From: Globodera rostochiensis
Taxonomy: Eukaryota > Nematoda > Chromadorea > Rhabditida > Heteroderidae
Length of the DNA: 64,000 nt
NCBI GenBank assembly: GCA_018350325.1
Contig: JAEVLN010000006.1
Location: 1,874,693-1,938,692 of the forward strand
Direction: 5' to 3'
Part shown: positions 41,722 through 52,287 of the stretch, piece after piece
Layout: every line of letters starts with the position of its first letter
Position numbering within the stretch: position 1 is the first letter of the stretch
Notes under the pieces: model-generated
The model's database searches: none
What the model saw: only the letters and a program-made list of their open reading frames with translations
What the model was told of the DNA's origin: nothing
Made by a program: the position numbers and the translations under genes

Positions 41722-43829
41722 CAGAATTATGAATTAATATTTTCAAATTCAAAATATTTAGGATTTTAAGTTTTAAACTCCAAAGCGAAAAAGCATTTAT
41801 ATTTTTTAGCATAGAAATGACTCAGAACGGCGGCCGTTAAGTAAAAATTAAAGATTTTAAATCATTTTCAAATTGTAAAAAAACATACATTTTTTTTTGT
41901 GTCAAAAATACGATAAACACTTTGTGAACGAAAAAAAAATGCAAATTTTCTTAACGCCATCAAAAGCAAATGTGTCCGTCCGTCCAGCTTCGGCACAATT
42001 TGATTAGGCTAGAAGGGCAACAAATGCATGAACTCGCCGCGCGCCGCCTAACAAAAGGAGTGAATAAATTGGAAAAAATGCGAATTTGTGACGGACACCG
42101 CACGTCCTGAGCCTGGGCCAGGCCAACAACATTTCCAAAATTTTCTTGGCGGGGCCAATCACCAAAAATTCAGAAACAAAAAGTAAACTCTTAGTTACTT
42201 TAACAAATCTTCAAAAATCCCCCCCCCCACCCTCCTCAAAATAAAAGAAAATTAGTCCAAAACCGCTCAATAAAAAAACAAATTTGAACATATTTTGGAG
42301 AATTCTCGCCGTTCAACATACCATAAACATAGCTTCGCCCAGTTTGTACAATGCAACAATTAGAATGCCTCCGATGTATTCCAGGGGCAATTCCACGGGG
42401 AAATTCAGACGCAAGACATCGTATTCCTTAAATTAAAAAAAAAAGTTTTTTTTGCAATAAATTTATGCCTTTAAAACTTACAGATTCTACCGGATTTGAC
42501 AAGTAAAACACTTCGACTGTCGGGCCCAAGAAATTGTGTGCAGTAATTGCACTGTGCAAAGAAAGTCGCTAAAATAAATTTAAAATTTTGACTCAATTTG
42601 TTAGTGATTTAACATTTGAAAGCATTGCATTATTTTTTATTGGTTAAATAAATATTCGGCAAAAACAGGCCATTCAGACCAAAAGGAGGCTTTTTTTGCC
42701 TATAAATGATAGAGCAGCTCAAGTTCAGTGCCCACACTTTTTGCCAGCAAATTTTCAAAGTCTAAAACCAAACAATCAAGATGGCATTCGAAAGCTTGTC
42801 AAACCAAAAAGCTAAACAATTGGAGAATTCTTGAAAAGATCATTTCCATAAAACCACCAATTTGGGTGTTTTTCACATTTAAAATTTAAAAAATAAAAAT
42901 GAATTGGAACGTTTCCAATGGCTTGTTGATTATTTGATTGGGCTGTGCTTAAACAATTATTTTCAAAATAAGCCCACCAAACGAGATTGGGACTGTCCCG
43001 GCGGAAAAAGCGCATGGTCCAGTTTGATGATACAATAAAAGGAGCGGATCGTCCCGTCAATAATGTTGAAGTACCGCGCCATGTTCGGCACAATTTGTTG
43101 AGAAAAAGTCAGCAAACTGACTCCATGGATTCGAGGCAACAGTGGCAGCTGCTGCAAAATTTAATTTTTTTTAAAATATTTTAGTAAATAGATATTTAAA
43201 TTAATATAAAAGAAGTTTCAAAACAATTTAGCCACCCGATGATAACCCGTCAGTGCTCTCGATACATGATGAGCGTCAAAGTCCTAAAACTTTGGAATTA
43301 CGATGGGAGAAAAGGCATTTTTAATTTCAAAACGGATTTAAACTTGGGAAAAATATTATGAATGAATCGATCGATAGCAGCAGAGAGAAATGAAAACCGA
43401 TCGCAAAACCAAAACTGTTTTCAGACGATAGAAAACAATTAATGCGATCGCATTTAAGCGAGAGAGATTTATTTATTATTTAGCGCATTTTTGTCCAGGA
43501 GATCCGACAAAAATCTTTTCACCATAATGGGCACGGGCTGTTTCCAATTTTGAGTTTTTTTGCTGTTCAGAATTGTTTGGTATATGAAAGAACAGGTTAG
43601 GAGCACGCGTCGCGCATGCCAATCTGTGCTTGGCACACACAAAATCAGCTCATAAATGAGCTCGCGTGGAAGTTGCAGCTGCTGTTGGCACTTTGCGCTC
43701 GCCGACGTGCTTTTTGATGTTTGCATCGCGTTTTGATGCTTTTGAAGGTTGAATGATGGCGGATTTTGCGAAGGCTGGCACCGTTTCATTGACAAAAGGC
43801 AGCAAACGCGCTTTGCAGTTGTGGCCCAC
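41722..43829 (-). repeat. Left arm of a large inverted duplication
   Basis: The reverse complement aligns with 46201-48411 over essentially the full length, with a 2.37-kb spacer. Identity looks very high in the F-box-like exon and flanks. It is interrupted by an unalignable intron and a diverged exon 5. Each arm contains one complete family B gene. Confidence 0.92.
42009..43789 (-). CDS. Family B gene B1, weakly F-box-like
   Basis: Six exons, all phase 0: 43789-43523, 43283-43236, 43151-42978, 42568-42482, 42426-42322 and 42047-42009 (720 nt, 239 residues). N-terminus M-K-R-C-Q-P-S-Q-N, then a Ser/Gln stretch. A segment L-P-R-E-L-I-Y-E-L-I-L-C-V-P-x4-W-x-A-R-R-V-L-L fits the start of an F-box. 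The remainder (H-H-V-S-R-A-L-T-G-Y-H-R; R-Y-F-N-I-I-D-G-T-I-R-S-F-Y; L-H-S-A-I-T-A-H-N-F-L-G-P-T-V-E-V-F-Y; F-M-H-L-L-P-F end) is unrecognised. The exon 1 donor (ATG/GTGAAAAG) is supported by B2, where a 1-bp deletion falls just after it and is harmless if intronic. If a true F-box, it would recruit substrates to an SCF ubiquitin ligase (inference). Confidence 0.75.
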
Positions 43830-43942
43830 GCTGCCAAAAGGACAAAAAGTGAAATAGGCCTATTTTCTTTTGCTTTTTGGCATCCCCAAAATAACAATAT
43901 AAAATTGTTGATCCGATCGATTTATGTTTTGGTGAGGCTCAG

Positions 43943-44926
43943 TCACAAGGCTTCGGCATGGCTTTTGTCGTTGTAAGCTGAAAGAACCCGTTGCTGTAAC
44001 AATTCGATGTTCAGCAGAGAATCGCCACAAATCTGTAGACACCGACCAAAGCGATCAAAAAACGTCTCAATGCTTTACAAATCATGTAAAAAAAAGATTT
44101 GTTAAATATAAAAATTATTAGCTTTCTGATTGGAGAAGAAAACATTGAATAGATCACGGATTTCGCTTGCAAACAAAACAAATCTCGATTGGTTAAAGTA
44201 CCAAAATAGCAGAAAGTGCACTAAAGAAAACAGAAGAAAGGCATAGATTTAACAATGCAAAGAATAATATTAATTAAAATTAAAGAGAATTCAGAGATTG
44301 TTGCGGCAATGTTCAAGACTCTCGGTAAGTTGGAAAAGTCTAAAACACTATTTCCTGACGGTTCGGGTATTATCAATTAAATTTGATGATGTAATTTGTT
44401 GTTGAAAGATAAAAATAGTAGCAAAATATTACTGCATATTCGTTTCAAGCTGGTTTTGCTTTTTTTACTAACGGACAACTGAGTCCCCACTGGAAGGGGC
44501 ATTACAGTCCCGGGCCCAAAACTTGCTTCTAAGTAAAATAATGCCATTCAATTTGCCTCTGCGAGAGGAGTTGAATCAAATACATAAAATCGAAAATGTC
44601 AGGAACTAGTATTCTAGACTTTTGCCGTTAACTTTAGGTCTCGACCATCAATCACTAGTAACTTTCCTGTGATATTTAAAAATTCGGCAAAGGCGCAAAA
44701 CAAAATTTACAAAATTTGTTTGAAAAAGAATCAAATTTGAGTTTCAATTTTCATGAAAATTGTCTAAAAGTTTGATAGGCTAAGAACAGATTTCACACCA
44801 AACATCAAAAGTTGATCAAGACAAAATGACAACAAAAAAAACTTATGAAAACCAATTCATTTTACCCACAAAATGTTTACATACCTGAACTGCTTGGCTG
44901 GGAATGTAGTTGCCCATGTCTGCCAT
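43943..44926 (-). CDS. Small two-exon gene, unrecognised
   Basis: Exon 1 (44926-44885) encodes MADMGNYIPSQAVQ with a GTATGT donor. Exon 2 (44065-43943) encodes T-F-F-D-R-F-G-R-C-L-Q-I-C-G-D-S-L-L-N-I, then E-L-L-Q-Q-R-V-L-S-A-Y-N-D-K-S-H-A-E-A-L and TGA. Both are phase 0, 54 residues. The second part is an amphipathic helix-like segment. The intron of about 820 bases could hide further exons. The stop lies 153 bases upstream of the B1 start on the same strand, a spacing compatible with a nematode operon. Family not recognised. Confidence 0.5.
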
Positions 44927-45119
44927 TTTTGATGAAACCTTTCAGCAATTCTTGAGGACAATTTCGGATTAATCTGAACAAACAAAAATTTGAGAATTAA
45001 ATGGCATTTTTTATTTATTCATGAAAGGTAAAATATTTGGTTAATTTTGGCACATAAACCAATTAAATGCGGGGGAATGGTTCGATAAACAGCTAAAACC
45101 GCATAAAAATGGGGCTTTA

Positions 45120-45690
45120 TGTTAAAGTGCCATTTATTTTTGAACGAATCTTTGTGATTAAAATAAAATCAATCGGAGTCAATGCAGTAAATGAATGAAT
45201 AAATAAATGGAATGGGATAGAACAAAGGTTACGAATTGCAGTTCACTGGCTTAGTTAGACAAAGAAATATGATGGAGGAGGAATAAGGCACGGAAGGCAT
45301 GCATAGGAATTGACTGTTCATCACCAGAGTTTTTTTGTCTAAGCTCAGACTGTCCCGCAGCATACAGAAAACTCTGCTTTTTGTTCAGCGTCAGACATGT
45401 TAAAATTGTACAGCAGCATTGGAATGGTCATCACCAGAGTTTTCTGTCTAGGGTCAGACATGTTAAAATTGTACAGCAGCATTGGAATGGTCATCACCAG
45501 AGTTTTCTGTCTAGGGTCAGACATGTTAAAATTGTACAGCAGCATTGGAATGGTCATCACCAGAGTTTTCTGTATGCTGCCGTCGTAATCAACATGTCTG
45601 ACCGCATTTACTGCATTGGGCTTCGATTGATTTTTTTTTATTTAATCACAAAGATTTGTTCAAAAATACATAAAATGGCTTGGGGCTGAC
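45120..45690. repeat. Inner inverted repeat with tandem core
   Basis: Arms 45120-45215 and 45600-45690 are inverted copies (ATCTTTGTGATTAAAATAAA and complement). A closer pair, CAGCATACAGAAAACTCTG at 45358 and its inverse at 45558, brackets the 63-bp array. Confidence 0.75.
45389..45577. repeat. 63-bp tandem repeat, three copies
   Basis: Three near-identical 63-base units (GGTCAGACATGTTAAAATTG ... GTTTTCTGTCTAG) at 45389, 45452 and 45515, with a degenerate partial copy at about 45318. A length divisible by three keeps frames open on both strands; no gene is inferred. Confidence 0.85.
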
Positions 45691-45752
45691 CCGCAGGGCG
45701 CTTAGTGGTCTTTGGAGAATTTTGATAACATTTGATTTAAAAATTTTAAACG

Positions 45753-46105
45753 TTAATCGATCAAAAACTGCTTATCAAGATGCGAAATTCAAAAATTGTC
45801 GGCATTTCTAGGATTTTCGGGAATTCTCTCAGCAAGCAGCAATCATTCAGGTCGGCAACTTCTTATACACCTTCACCAAGTTGGAGCCGGACCGATCAAG
45901 GCGTACCCGGAGCTGATCAAATATGTGTGGAGCGTGTCCATGCACTGCCTCAGCTGCAGAAGTACTTGCAGCAGCGCCCGCAGGACCGCTGAACGATGGA
46001 GAAAACCGATTGCTGCTTGCTGAGAGAACACCCGAAAATCATAGAAATGCCGACAATTTTTGAATTTGGCATCTTGATAAGCAGCTTTTGATCGATTATT
46101 TAAAA
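45753..46105 (+). repeat. Inverted repeat enclosing a GST last-exon copy
   Basis: The left flank (45753-45846) and right flank (46007-46105) are inverted copies of GST 3'-flank sequence (TTTTTGAATTTGGCATCTTG, AAATGCCGAC). The single GST exon sits between them. Confidence 0.8.
45861..45992 (+). pseudogene. GST last-exon pseudogene
   Basis: Matches exon 5 of the GST gene (60782-60922), preceded by the same ATTCAG acceptor. A 2-base deletion after E-P-D and a 2-base insertion after K-Y-V shift the frame out and back. No other GST exons are adjacent. Confidence 0.88.
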
Positions 46106-46200
46106 TGAAGAATTCGATTAAATTGCTTTGGTGGAAGCTATAAAAAACGGACTTTTTTGAAGAAAATATTGCATTTTAAGTCTTGTAGATTAATATTTAG

Positions 46201-48411
46201 TGTGGGCCACCACTGCAGAGCGCGTTTGCTGCCTTTTGTCAATGAAACGGTGCCAGCCTTCGCAAAATCCGCCATCATTCAACCTTCAAAAGCATCAAAA
46301 CGCGATGCAAACATCAAAAAGCACGTCGGCGAGCGCAAAGTGCCAACAGCAGCTGCAACTTCCACGCGAGCTCATTTATGAGCTGATTTTGTGTGTGCCA
46401 AGCACAGATTGGCATGCGCGACGCGTGCTCCTAACCTGTTCTTTCATATACCAAACAATTTTGAACAGCAAAAAAACTCAAAATTGGAAACAGCCCGTGC
46501 CCATTATGGTGAAAAGTTTTTGTCGGATCTCCTTGACAAAAAATGCGCTAAAATAATAAATAAATCTCTCTCGCTTAAATGCGATCGCATTAATTGTTTT
46601 CTATCGTCTGAAAACAGTTTTGGTTTTGCGATCGGTTTTCATTTCTCTCTGCTGCTATCGATCGATTCATTCATAATATTTTTCCCAAGTTTAAATCCGT
46701 TTTGAAATTAAAAATGCCTTTTCTCCCATCGTAATTCCAAAGTTTTAGGACTTTGACGCTCATCATGTATCGAGAGCACTGACGGGTTATCATCGGGTGG
46801 CTAAATTGTTTTGAAACTTCTTTTATATTAATTTAAATATCTATTTACTAAAATATTTGAAAAAAAATTAAATTTTGCAGCGCCTTCCACTGTTGCCTCG
46901 AATCCATGGAGTCAGTCAACTGACTTTTTCTCAACAAATTGTGCCGAACATGGCGCGGTACTTCAACATTATTGACGGGACGATCCGCTCCTTTTATTGT
47001 ATCATTAAACTGGACCATACACTTTTTCCGCCGGGACAGTCCCAATCTCGTTTGGTGGGCTTATTTTGAAAATAATTGTTTAAGCACAGCCCAATCAAAT
47101 AATCAACAAGTCATTGGAAACGTTCCAATTCATTTTTATTTTTAAAATTTTAAATGTGAAAAACACCCAAATTGGGGGTTTTATGGAAATGATCTTTTCA
47201 AGAATTCTCCAATTGTTTAGCTTTTTGGTTTAACAAGCTTTCGAATGCCATCTTGATTGTTTGGTTTTAGACTTTGAAAATTTGCTGGCAAAAAGTGTGG
47301 GCACTGAACTTGAGCTGCTCTATCATTTATAGGCAAAAAAAGCCTCCTTTTGGTCTGAATGGCCTGTTTTTGCCGAATATTTATTTAACCAATAAAAAAT
47401 AATGCAATGCTTTCAAATGTTAAATCACTAACAAATTGAGTCAAAATTTTAAATTTATTTTAGCGACTTTCTTTGCACAGTGCAATTACTGCACACAATT
47501 TCTTGGGCCCGACAGTCGAAGTGTTTTACTTGTCAAATCCGGTAGAATCTGTAAGTTTTAAAGGCATAAATTTATTGCAATAAAAAAACTGTTTTTTTTT
47601 TTAATTTAAGGAATACGATGTCTTGCGTCTGAATTTCCCCGTGGCATTGCGTGTGAATTACATTGGAGGCTTCCTATATAGTGCACTGAACAGTTTGGAC
47701 GAGGCTATGTATATGGTACGTTTGTTTGAGAAACCCCCAAAAATCGGAATTTTAAACCTTCTCAAGTGTTAAGGCCATAACTTTTTTGAAACCTGTCCAA
47801 TCGCAATGGGCCTTAAGAGTTTCTGAAATCGGACTGATTTTGAATGGGGTTTTTAAAAATTTGTCTTAATAAAGAATAGGACCGGAAGCCGGGACCAGAA
47901 AAATATTCGCGGAGGAGGGGGGATTTTTGAAGATTTGTTAAAGTAACTAAGAGTTTTACTTTTTGTTTCTGAATTTTTGGTGATTGGCCCCGCCAAGAAA
48001 ATTTTGGAAATGTTGTTGGCCTGGCCCAGGCTCAGGACGTGCGGTGTCCGTCACAAATTCGCATTTTTTCCAATTTATTCGTTAGGCGGCGCGCGGCGAC
48101 TTCATCCATTTGTTGCCCTTCTAGCCTAATCAATTGTGCCGAAGCTGGACGGACGGATACATTTGCTTTTGATGGCGTTAAGAAAATTTGCATTGTTTTT
48201 TTCGTTCACAAATTGTTTATCGTATTTTTGACACAAAAAAAAAATGTTTTTTTACAATTTGAAAATGACTTTAAATCTTTAATTTTTACTTAACAGCCGC
48301 CGTGCTGAGTCATTTCTGTGTTAAAAAATATAAATGCTTTTTCGCTTTGGAATTTAAAACTTAAAATCCTAAAAATTTGAATTTGAAAATATTACCTAAT
48401 TCATAATTCTG
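46201..48411 (+). repeat. Right arm of the large inverted duplication
   Basis: Counterpart of 41722-43829. It is longer by about 100 bases, mostly from a replaced or expanded last intron (47716-47950). Confidence 0.92.
46242..48124 (+). CDS. Family B gene B2, weakly F-box-like
   Basis: Exons 46242-46508, 46749-46796, 46881-47054, 47464-47550, 47611-47715 and 48086-48124. Lengths equal those of B1 (267, 48, 174, 87, 105, 39) and all are phase 0, 239 residues. Exons 1-4 and 6 are almost identical to B1. Exon 5 differs strongly after L-R-L-N-F-P-V: B2 has A-L-R-V-N-Y-I-G-G-F-L-Y-S-A-L-N-S-L-D-E-A-M-Y-M, where B1 has E-L-P-L-E-Y-I-G-G-I-L-I-V-A-L-Y-K-L-G-E-A-M-F-M. The open frame is kept despite this, which argues that both are functional. 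Function unknown. Confidence 0.75.
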
Positions 48412-48588
48412 CAAGATTTTCCTAGAAATCGGACTTGAGGTCGATCGAGATTTTGGTTGACGAAAAATCTCAAAAAATTCTCACTGATCAAGAGTTGTTC
48501 AAGATAATCAAAAAATCCAGAAATAATCTCGATAAAGCTTGAACGATCCACGCTAAAATATTATTTGATTGAATAAGAATGACAAAAT

Positions 48589-49210
48589 CAGGCATGGACA
48601 CGGATATCCGGATATCCGCGGATTATCCGGATATGGATGGACACGGATATGAAAGTCAATTCCGCGGATATCCGCGCATATCCGTATATTTGAGTACCAA
48701 TGGGTTTTTAATCATTTTTAATTTTTGCCGAGGACATGGCGGTGTTCTTCCGTACTTTTTGACAAAAATTTCATTTTTTTTTACAAGGGTCGTCGATATC
48801 AAAACTATGGTCTAGTGGTTTTCCTCTTCGACGTGTTAATTTTATGTGTGGGTTCTAACCCGCTTGAGTGTAGGCACTTATTTTGTGTTTTGGCTCGAGT
48901 CACAAAAACACTTCCCCCCCCCCCATTAATAATAATTTTTTTTTTAATTTTCAAAAATTTTTTAATTAAAATGAGTGCAAACAAAGAATTTGTAAAAGAT
49001 GATTTACCACAGCATTTTTAAAATTTTGGTTAAAAATCTCTTAACAAATTGATTTAAAATTTCAAAATTTCACAGCGGATATTGCGGATATCCGCGGAGC
49101 GGATACGGATATGATTTTCGAAAAATGAGACGGATACAAACGGATACGGATACAAAAGGCACGGATAATCCGGATACGGATTTAAAAATTTGTATCCATG
49201 GCCATGCCTG
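48589..49210. mobile_element. hAT-like element with a nested SINE
   Basis: CAGGCATGG at 48589 is inverted at the right end (CCATGCCTG). The subterminal repeats are CGGATATCCG. The flanking 8-mers GACAAAAT and CAAAAAAT differ at two positions, so the duplication is only probable. A tRNA-like SINE (A box TGGTCTAGTGG, B box GGTTCTAACCC, about 48795-49075) is inserted inside. Confidence 0.65.
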
Positions 49211-49275
49211 CAAAAAATTAAGAAATTAATCAATCAATATCCAAAAATGGTCTAATACAAAAATTATTTATATTT

Positions 49276-49700
49276 TGATGTTCGCGGTATAGGCGAGCCC
49301 ATTCGTCTAAATGGCCCGAATTTGCGGGGACGGCGACAATTTTTTGGTGTTCAGAATTTTTCTACGGCAAGGCGCCGGTGTTGGATGTTGACGGGAAGCA
49401 GCTGGGCCAAAGCACGGCAATTTTGCGCTTTTTAGCAGAAAAATTTGGTAAAAAATTTTTTGAAAATTTCCAAAATGTTTTAAATTGTACTTTTTGGTAG
49501 TATTGGCCGGAAATGATGAGTGGAAGAAGGCGAAGACCAAAGAAATCATCAATTTCCAAAAGGACGCCAACCCGGAATTGGCCCAAACCTTTATACCAAA
49601 TTGGGTGACAGAGTAATTTTAAATTTTTTTCAAAGATAAAAATGAGTATTGTAATTAGTATGCGCTTTATTGCTTTATATACAGTAAATAATTTATTCAA
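49276..49700 (+). pseudogene. GST pseudogene (exons 1-3)
   Basis: A fragment of exon 1 ([11 protein letters not shown]) joins by deletion to the end of intron 1. Then come exon 2 ([14 protein letters not shown]) and exon 3 with a frameshift near Q-T-F-I-P. Intron 3 continues without the foldback insertion found in the intact gene, so it shows the uninserted state. Confidence 0.88.
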
Positions 49701-49708
49701 AATTATGA

Positions 49709-49797
49709 CAAAAATACTAAAATTGGAACAATACAGAGAAGATTAGCATGGCCCATGCGCAAGGATGACACGCAAATTCGTGAAGCGTTCCAAATTT
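49709..49797 (+). pseudogene. U6 snRNA retrocopy, 5'-truncated
   Basis: Matches U6 from TACTAAAATTGGAACAATAC through GAAGCGTTCCAAATTTTTT, with CCCATGCGC for CCCCTGCGC. The 5' hairpin is absent. The TATATA upstream belongs to the host GST intron, because the same sequence occurs at 60359-60368. Therefore probably a pseudogene. Confidence 0.8.
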
Positions 49798-49983
49798 TTT
49801 CCCTTTTTTTAATTAAAATTTTTGTTTGTTGTTTTCTTTCCCCATAATATTAAAAATGGGCTTATAAAAAACCTATTTTTCATGTTTTGTTGTTTTTCTT
49901 AATGATTTTCCGCTGTTTCTTTAAAAAATAATTATTTTTTGTTTGCTTTAGAGAACTTAGGTGCTGCCGAATGGTTTCAATTA

Positions 49984-50431
49984 GGGTTGCTCCCCATCCC
50001 GAACCCCGACCTTTTTTAGCGGGGTTTTCGTTCCCGACTTTTATGAATTTTTCGGGATTTTAGTCGGGTTTTCGTCCCCGACCCCCTCCCCCCCCGTTTT
50101 CGTCCCCGACCTCGCCCCTCCCCTTTTTCGTCCCCACCCCCCCCCCCCCCCGTTTTCGTCCTCGACCCCCCCCCCCCCCCCCCGTTTTCGTCCTGACCCC
50201 CCCCCCCCCGTTTTCGTCCTCGACCCCCCCCCCCCCGTTTTCGTCCCCGATTCCCCCCCCCCGTTTTCGTCCTCGACCCCCCGTTTTCGTCCTCGACCCC
50301 CCGTTTTCGCTCACCCCCCGTTTTCGTTCTCGACCCCCCCCCCCGTTTTCGTCCTCGACCCCCCCCCCCCCTTTTCGTCCCCGATTCCCCCCCCCCGTTT
50401 TCGTCCCCGATTCCCCCCCCCCCCAGCAACA
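49984..50431. repeat. C-rich minisatellite (CCCCCCCCGTTTTCGTCCTCGA)
   Basis: Begins with TAGGGTTGCTCCCC, a hAT-type terminus, and consists of about fifteen units of C8-C17 followed by GTTTTCGTCCTCGA or a variant. The minus-strand Gly/Arg/Lys-rich frame is a by-product. C runs this long can form i-motif or, on the other strand, G-quadruplex structures. Confidence 0.75.
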
Positions 50432-50602
50432 TATTTTCAGTCTAAAATGCTACACATTTTGTCAAGTGGAATCGGGTAGAGCAAAAATTGTAAAAATGAG
50501 AAGAAAACACAAAAAAGAATTGTGACTGTATAATGTTTCCATTTTCAGACAAAAAATTGAAAAATAAATTCGAAATGTTATCTGATGGCGCCTGCGGCGC
50601 TC

Positions 50603-51656
50603 CTAGCCTCTGCGGTAACAGCAAAAATTGATTGACAACAGGACGCTGATTGAAAAAAAGACGGCAGAAATGACTAACAATTCAAGTGCCTTTGAATGAC
50701 CAATTCGGAAGCACTGAATTATGCCAACTCCAAAGAAAACGATGGCACATAATACGGCAGCAATGCAACTGTTCTGTCTTCCTGAACGGATTCCGCTACG
50801 GTCGACGTAAATAATTGTCGGATTCACATCACTACGCTTCCGTCGGCCTTGTCGCATCAAAGCACCTTTTTTATGATCAGTTTTGGGCTGCTGAGACACA
50901 ACTTTTCTAGCTAAAAATAAATTTTTGTTTTTTTAAAAAGCTCACTAAAATTTGCATTTGTTGTCAAAAAAAAATGCTTAATTATTTTACAAATTGTCAG
51001 AGAAAATTAGCATACAATATAAAATAGCAAAGTTTTACCCTATTTCTTATTTTTTACCTTTAATTAAACCATAAAATGTGTCCATTCCAATTTGAAAGTG
51101 TTCCAAAAGTTGTGCCATTTTCTCTTTGTTTTTTTCATCGAGAAACGAATTTTCTGCAATTTTTTGACGAATATTTTGCAAAATTTTTGGCTTATCCAAA
51201 TTTTGCATCACTTTTATTGCTGCACTTTCAACATTTACCGCTGCTTCTTCCATACTTTTGCCGTTTTCCAATTGTTGGCAAAAATTGTTTTGCAAATTTT
51301 TAAAATTTTCATTCATTTCAAATTTTGGCTCAATTTTTTGACAACAAAAAACGCCAAGCGCGTATTTTTTAACCAATTTAATGGCCATGTCGCTATCAAA
51401 TCTTTCAGAATTTTCTCCATAGAACAGAGTTTGTGCCGATGCCAACAATTCCTGTCCCGTTTTGATCGGATCTAAAAATTTGCTAAGTCAATTTTAGTAT
51501 TTGTTTATCAAACATTTTTATTAAGAAATAATTAATATGAATTTCTAAACCTTTTTGACATTCATTTTCTGCTGTCGATTGATGACTAAACACCAGCAAA
51601 ACCATCAAATGGCCAAATAAATTTTGATTGAATTTGTGTGAATAAAACATCATCAT
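50603..51656 (-). CDS. Family A copy A6: secreted helical protein with two TM helices
   Basis: Exons 51656-51551, 51471-51058 and 50910-50603 (106+414+308 nt), phase 1 introns, 275 residues. The start is MMMFYSHKFNQNLFGHLMVL, the long form of exon 1, and ends E-N-E-C-Q-K. The exon 2 domain is diverged (L-V-K-K-Y-A-L-G-V-F-C-C-Q-K) but has the same length and Cys positions. Exon 3 is a third type: V-V-S-Q-Q-P-K-T-D-H-K-K-G-A-L-M-R-Q, GRRKR, then two hydrophobic helices (A-A-V-L-C-A-I-V-F-F-G-V-G-I and L-L-V-I-S-A-V-F-F-S-I-S-V-L-L) ending C-C-Y-R-R-G. All junctions follow GT-AG rules. Function unknown. Confidence 0.8.
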
Positions 51657-52287
51657 TCAATCGCCTGAATAGTTTTTAAATGTAATTTTCTTATTATATT
51701 AATTAATTATTTGTGTCCGGGCGTATTTATTAATTATTTAAATGTTCACGGGAAAAGAAAATTAATTTTTATGTTTATACGAAAGAGCTTAAATACGAAT
51801 AGGTATTCCATTTGCGTAATAAGCTTTTCGATTAATCAATTAAATGTAATTATTTGACAATAAATTGATCATATTTGTTAAAGGTGAATCGATGCTACAA
51901 TAAAACATTCGGAAATGTTATTCACAAATCTTTTTCAATTGTTTTTTATTACAAAGTTTTAGGGGAATTTTTGTTGTGAGTTTATTGAAAGACTTTTAAA
52001 AAAAACATTTTTATCTTCCAATGCTCATTTTTTGAAATTAATAAAAGCTTTTAATTTTTTAAGAACTTTTTAAAAACACGAAATGTTTTTTTTAAATTGT
52101 GCCAAATTTCAAAAAGCAAAATTTTAGAGGAAAATGCCAATCTTTACCAAATTTATGGCCTTTTCACCACCATAACTCGATTTTTAGGAGTACATTAACC
52201 GCCCGTTTTTTCCTCAATAATCAAACCTTTCCGGTTTCGATTAACCGGTCTTGTCCAACTTAATTATTACTAATTGTAATTCAGAAT
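51657..52287 (-). promoter_or_regulatory. 5' region of A6
   Basis: Its proximal part (to about 51830) matches the other family A upstream regions: the GCCTAAAT-type leader, ACGGGAAAAG and TATTCCATTTGCGTAATA in inverted orientation. Beyond 51850 it is AT-rich and unrecognised. Confidence 0.4.

Noticed and set aside
45345..45689. Frames on both strands over the 63-base repeat
   Set aside because: A 63-base unit without stops stays open on either strand. Signal or domain evidence is missing.
49697..49800. Second functional U6 gene
   Set aside because: No 5' stem can be formed, and the apparent TATA box is GST-intron sequence also found at 60359.
50016..50432. Gly/Arg/Lys-rich 138-codon minus-strand frame
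   Set aside because: Translation of the C-run minisatellite.
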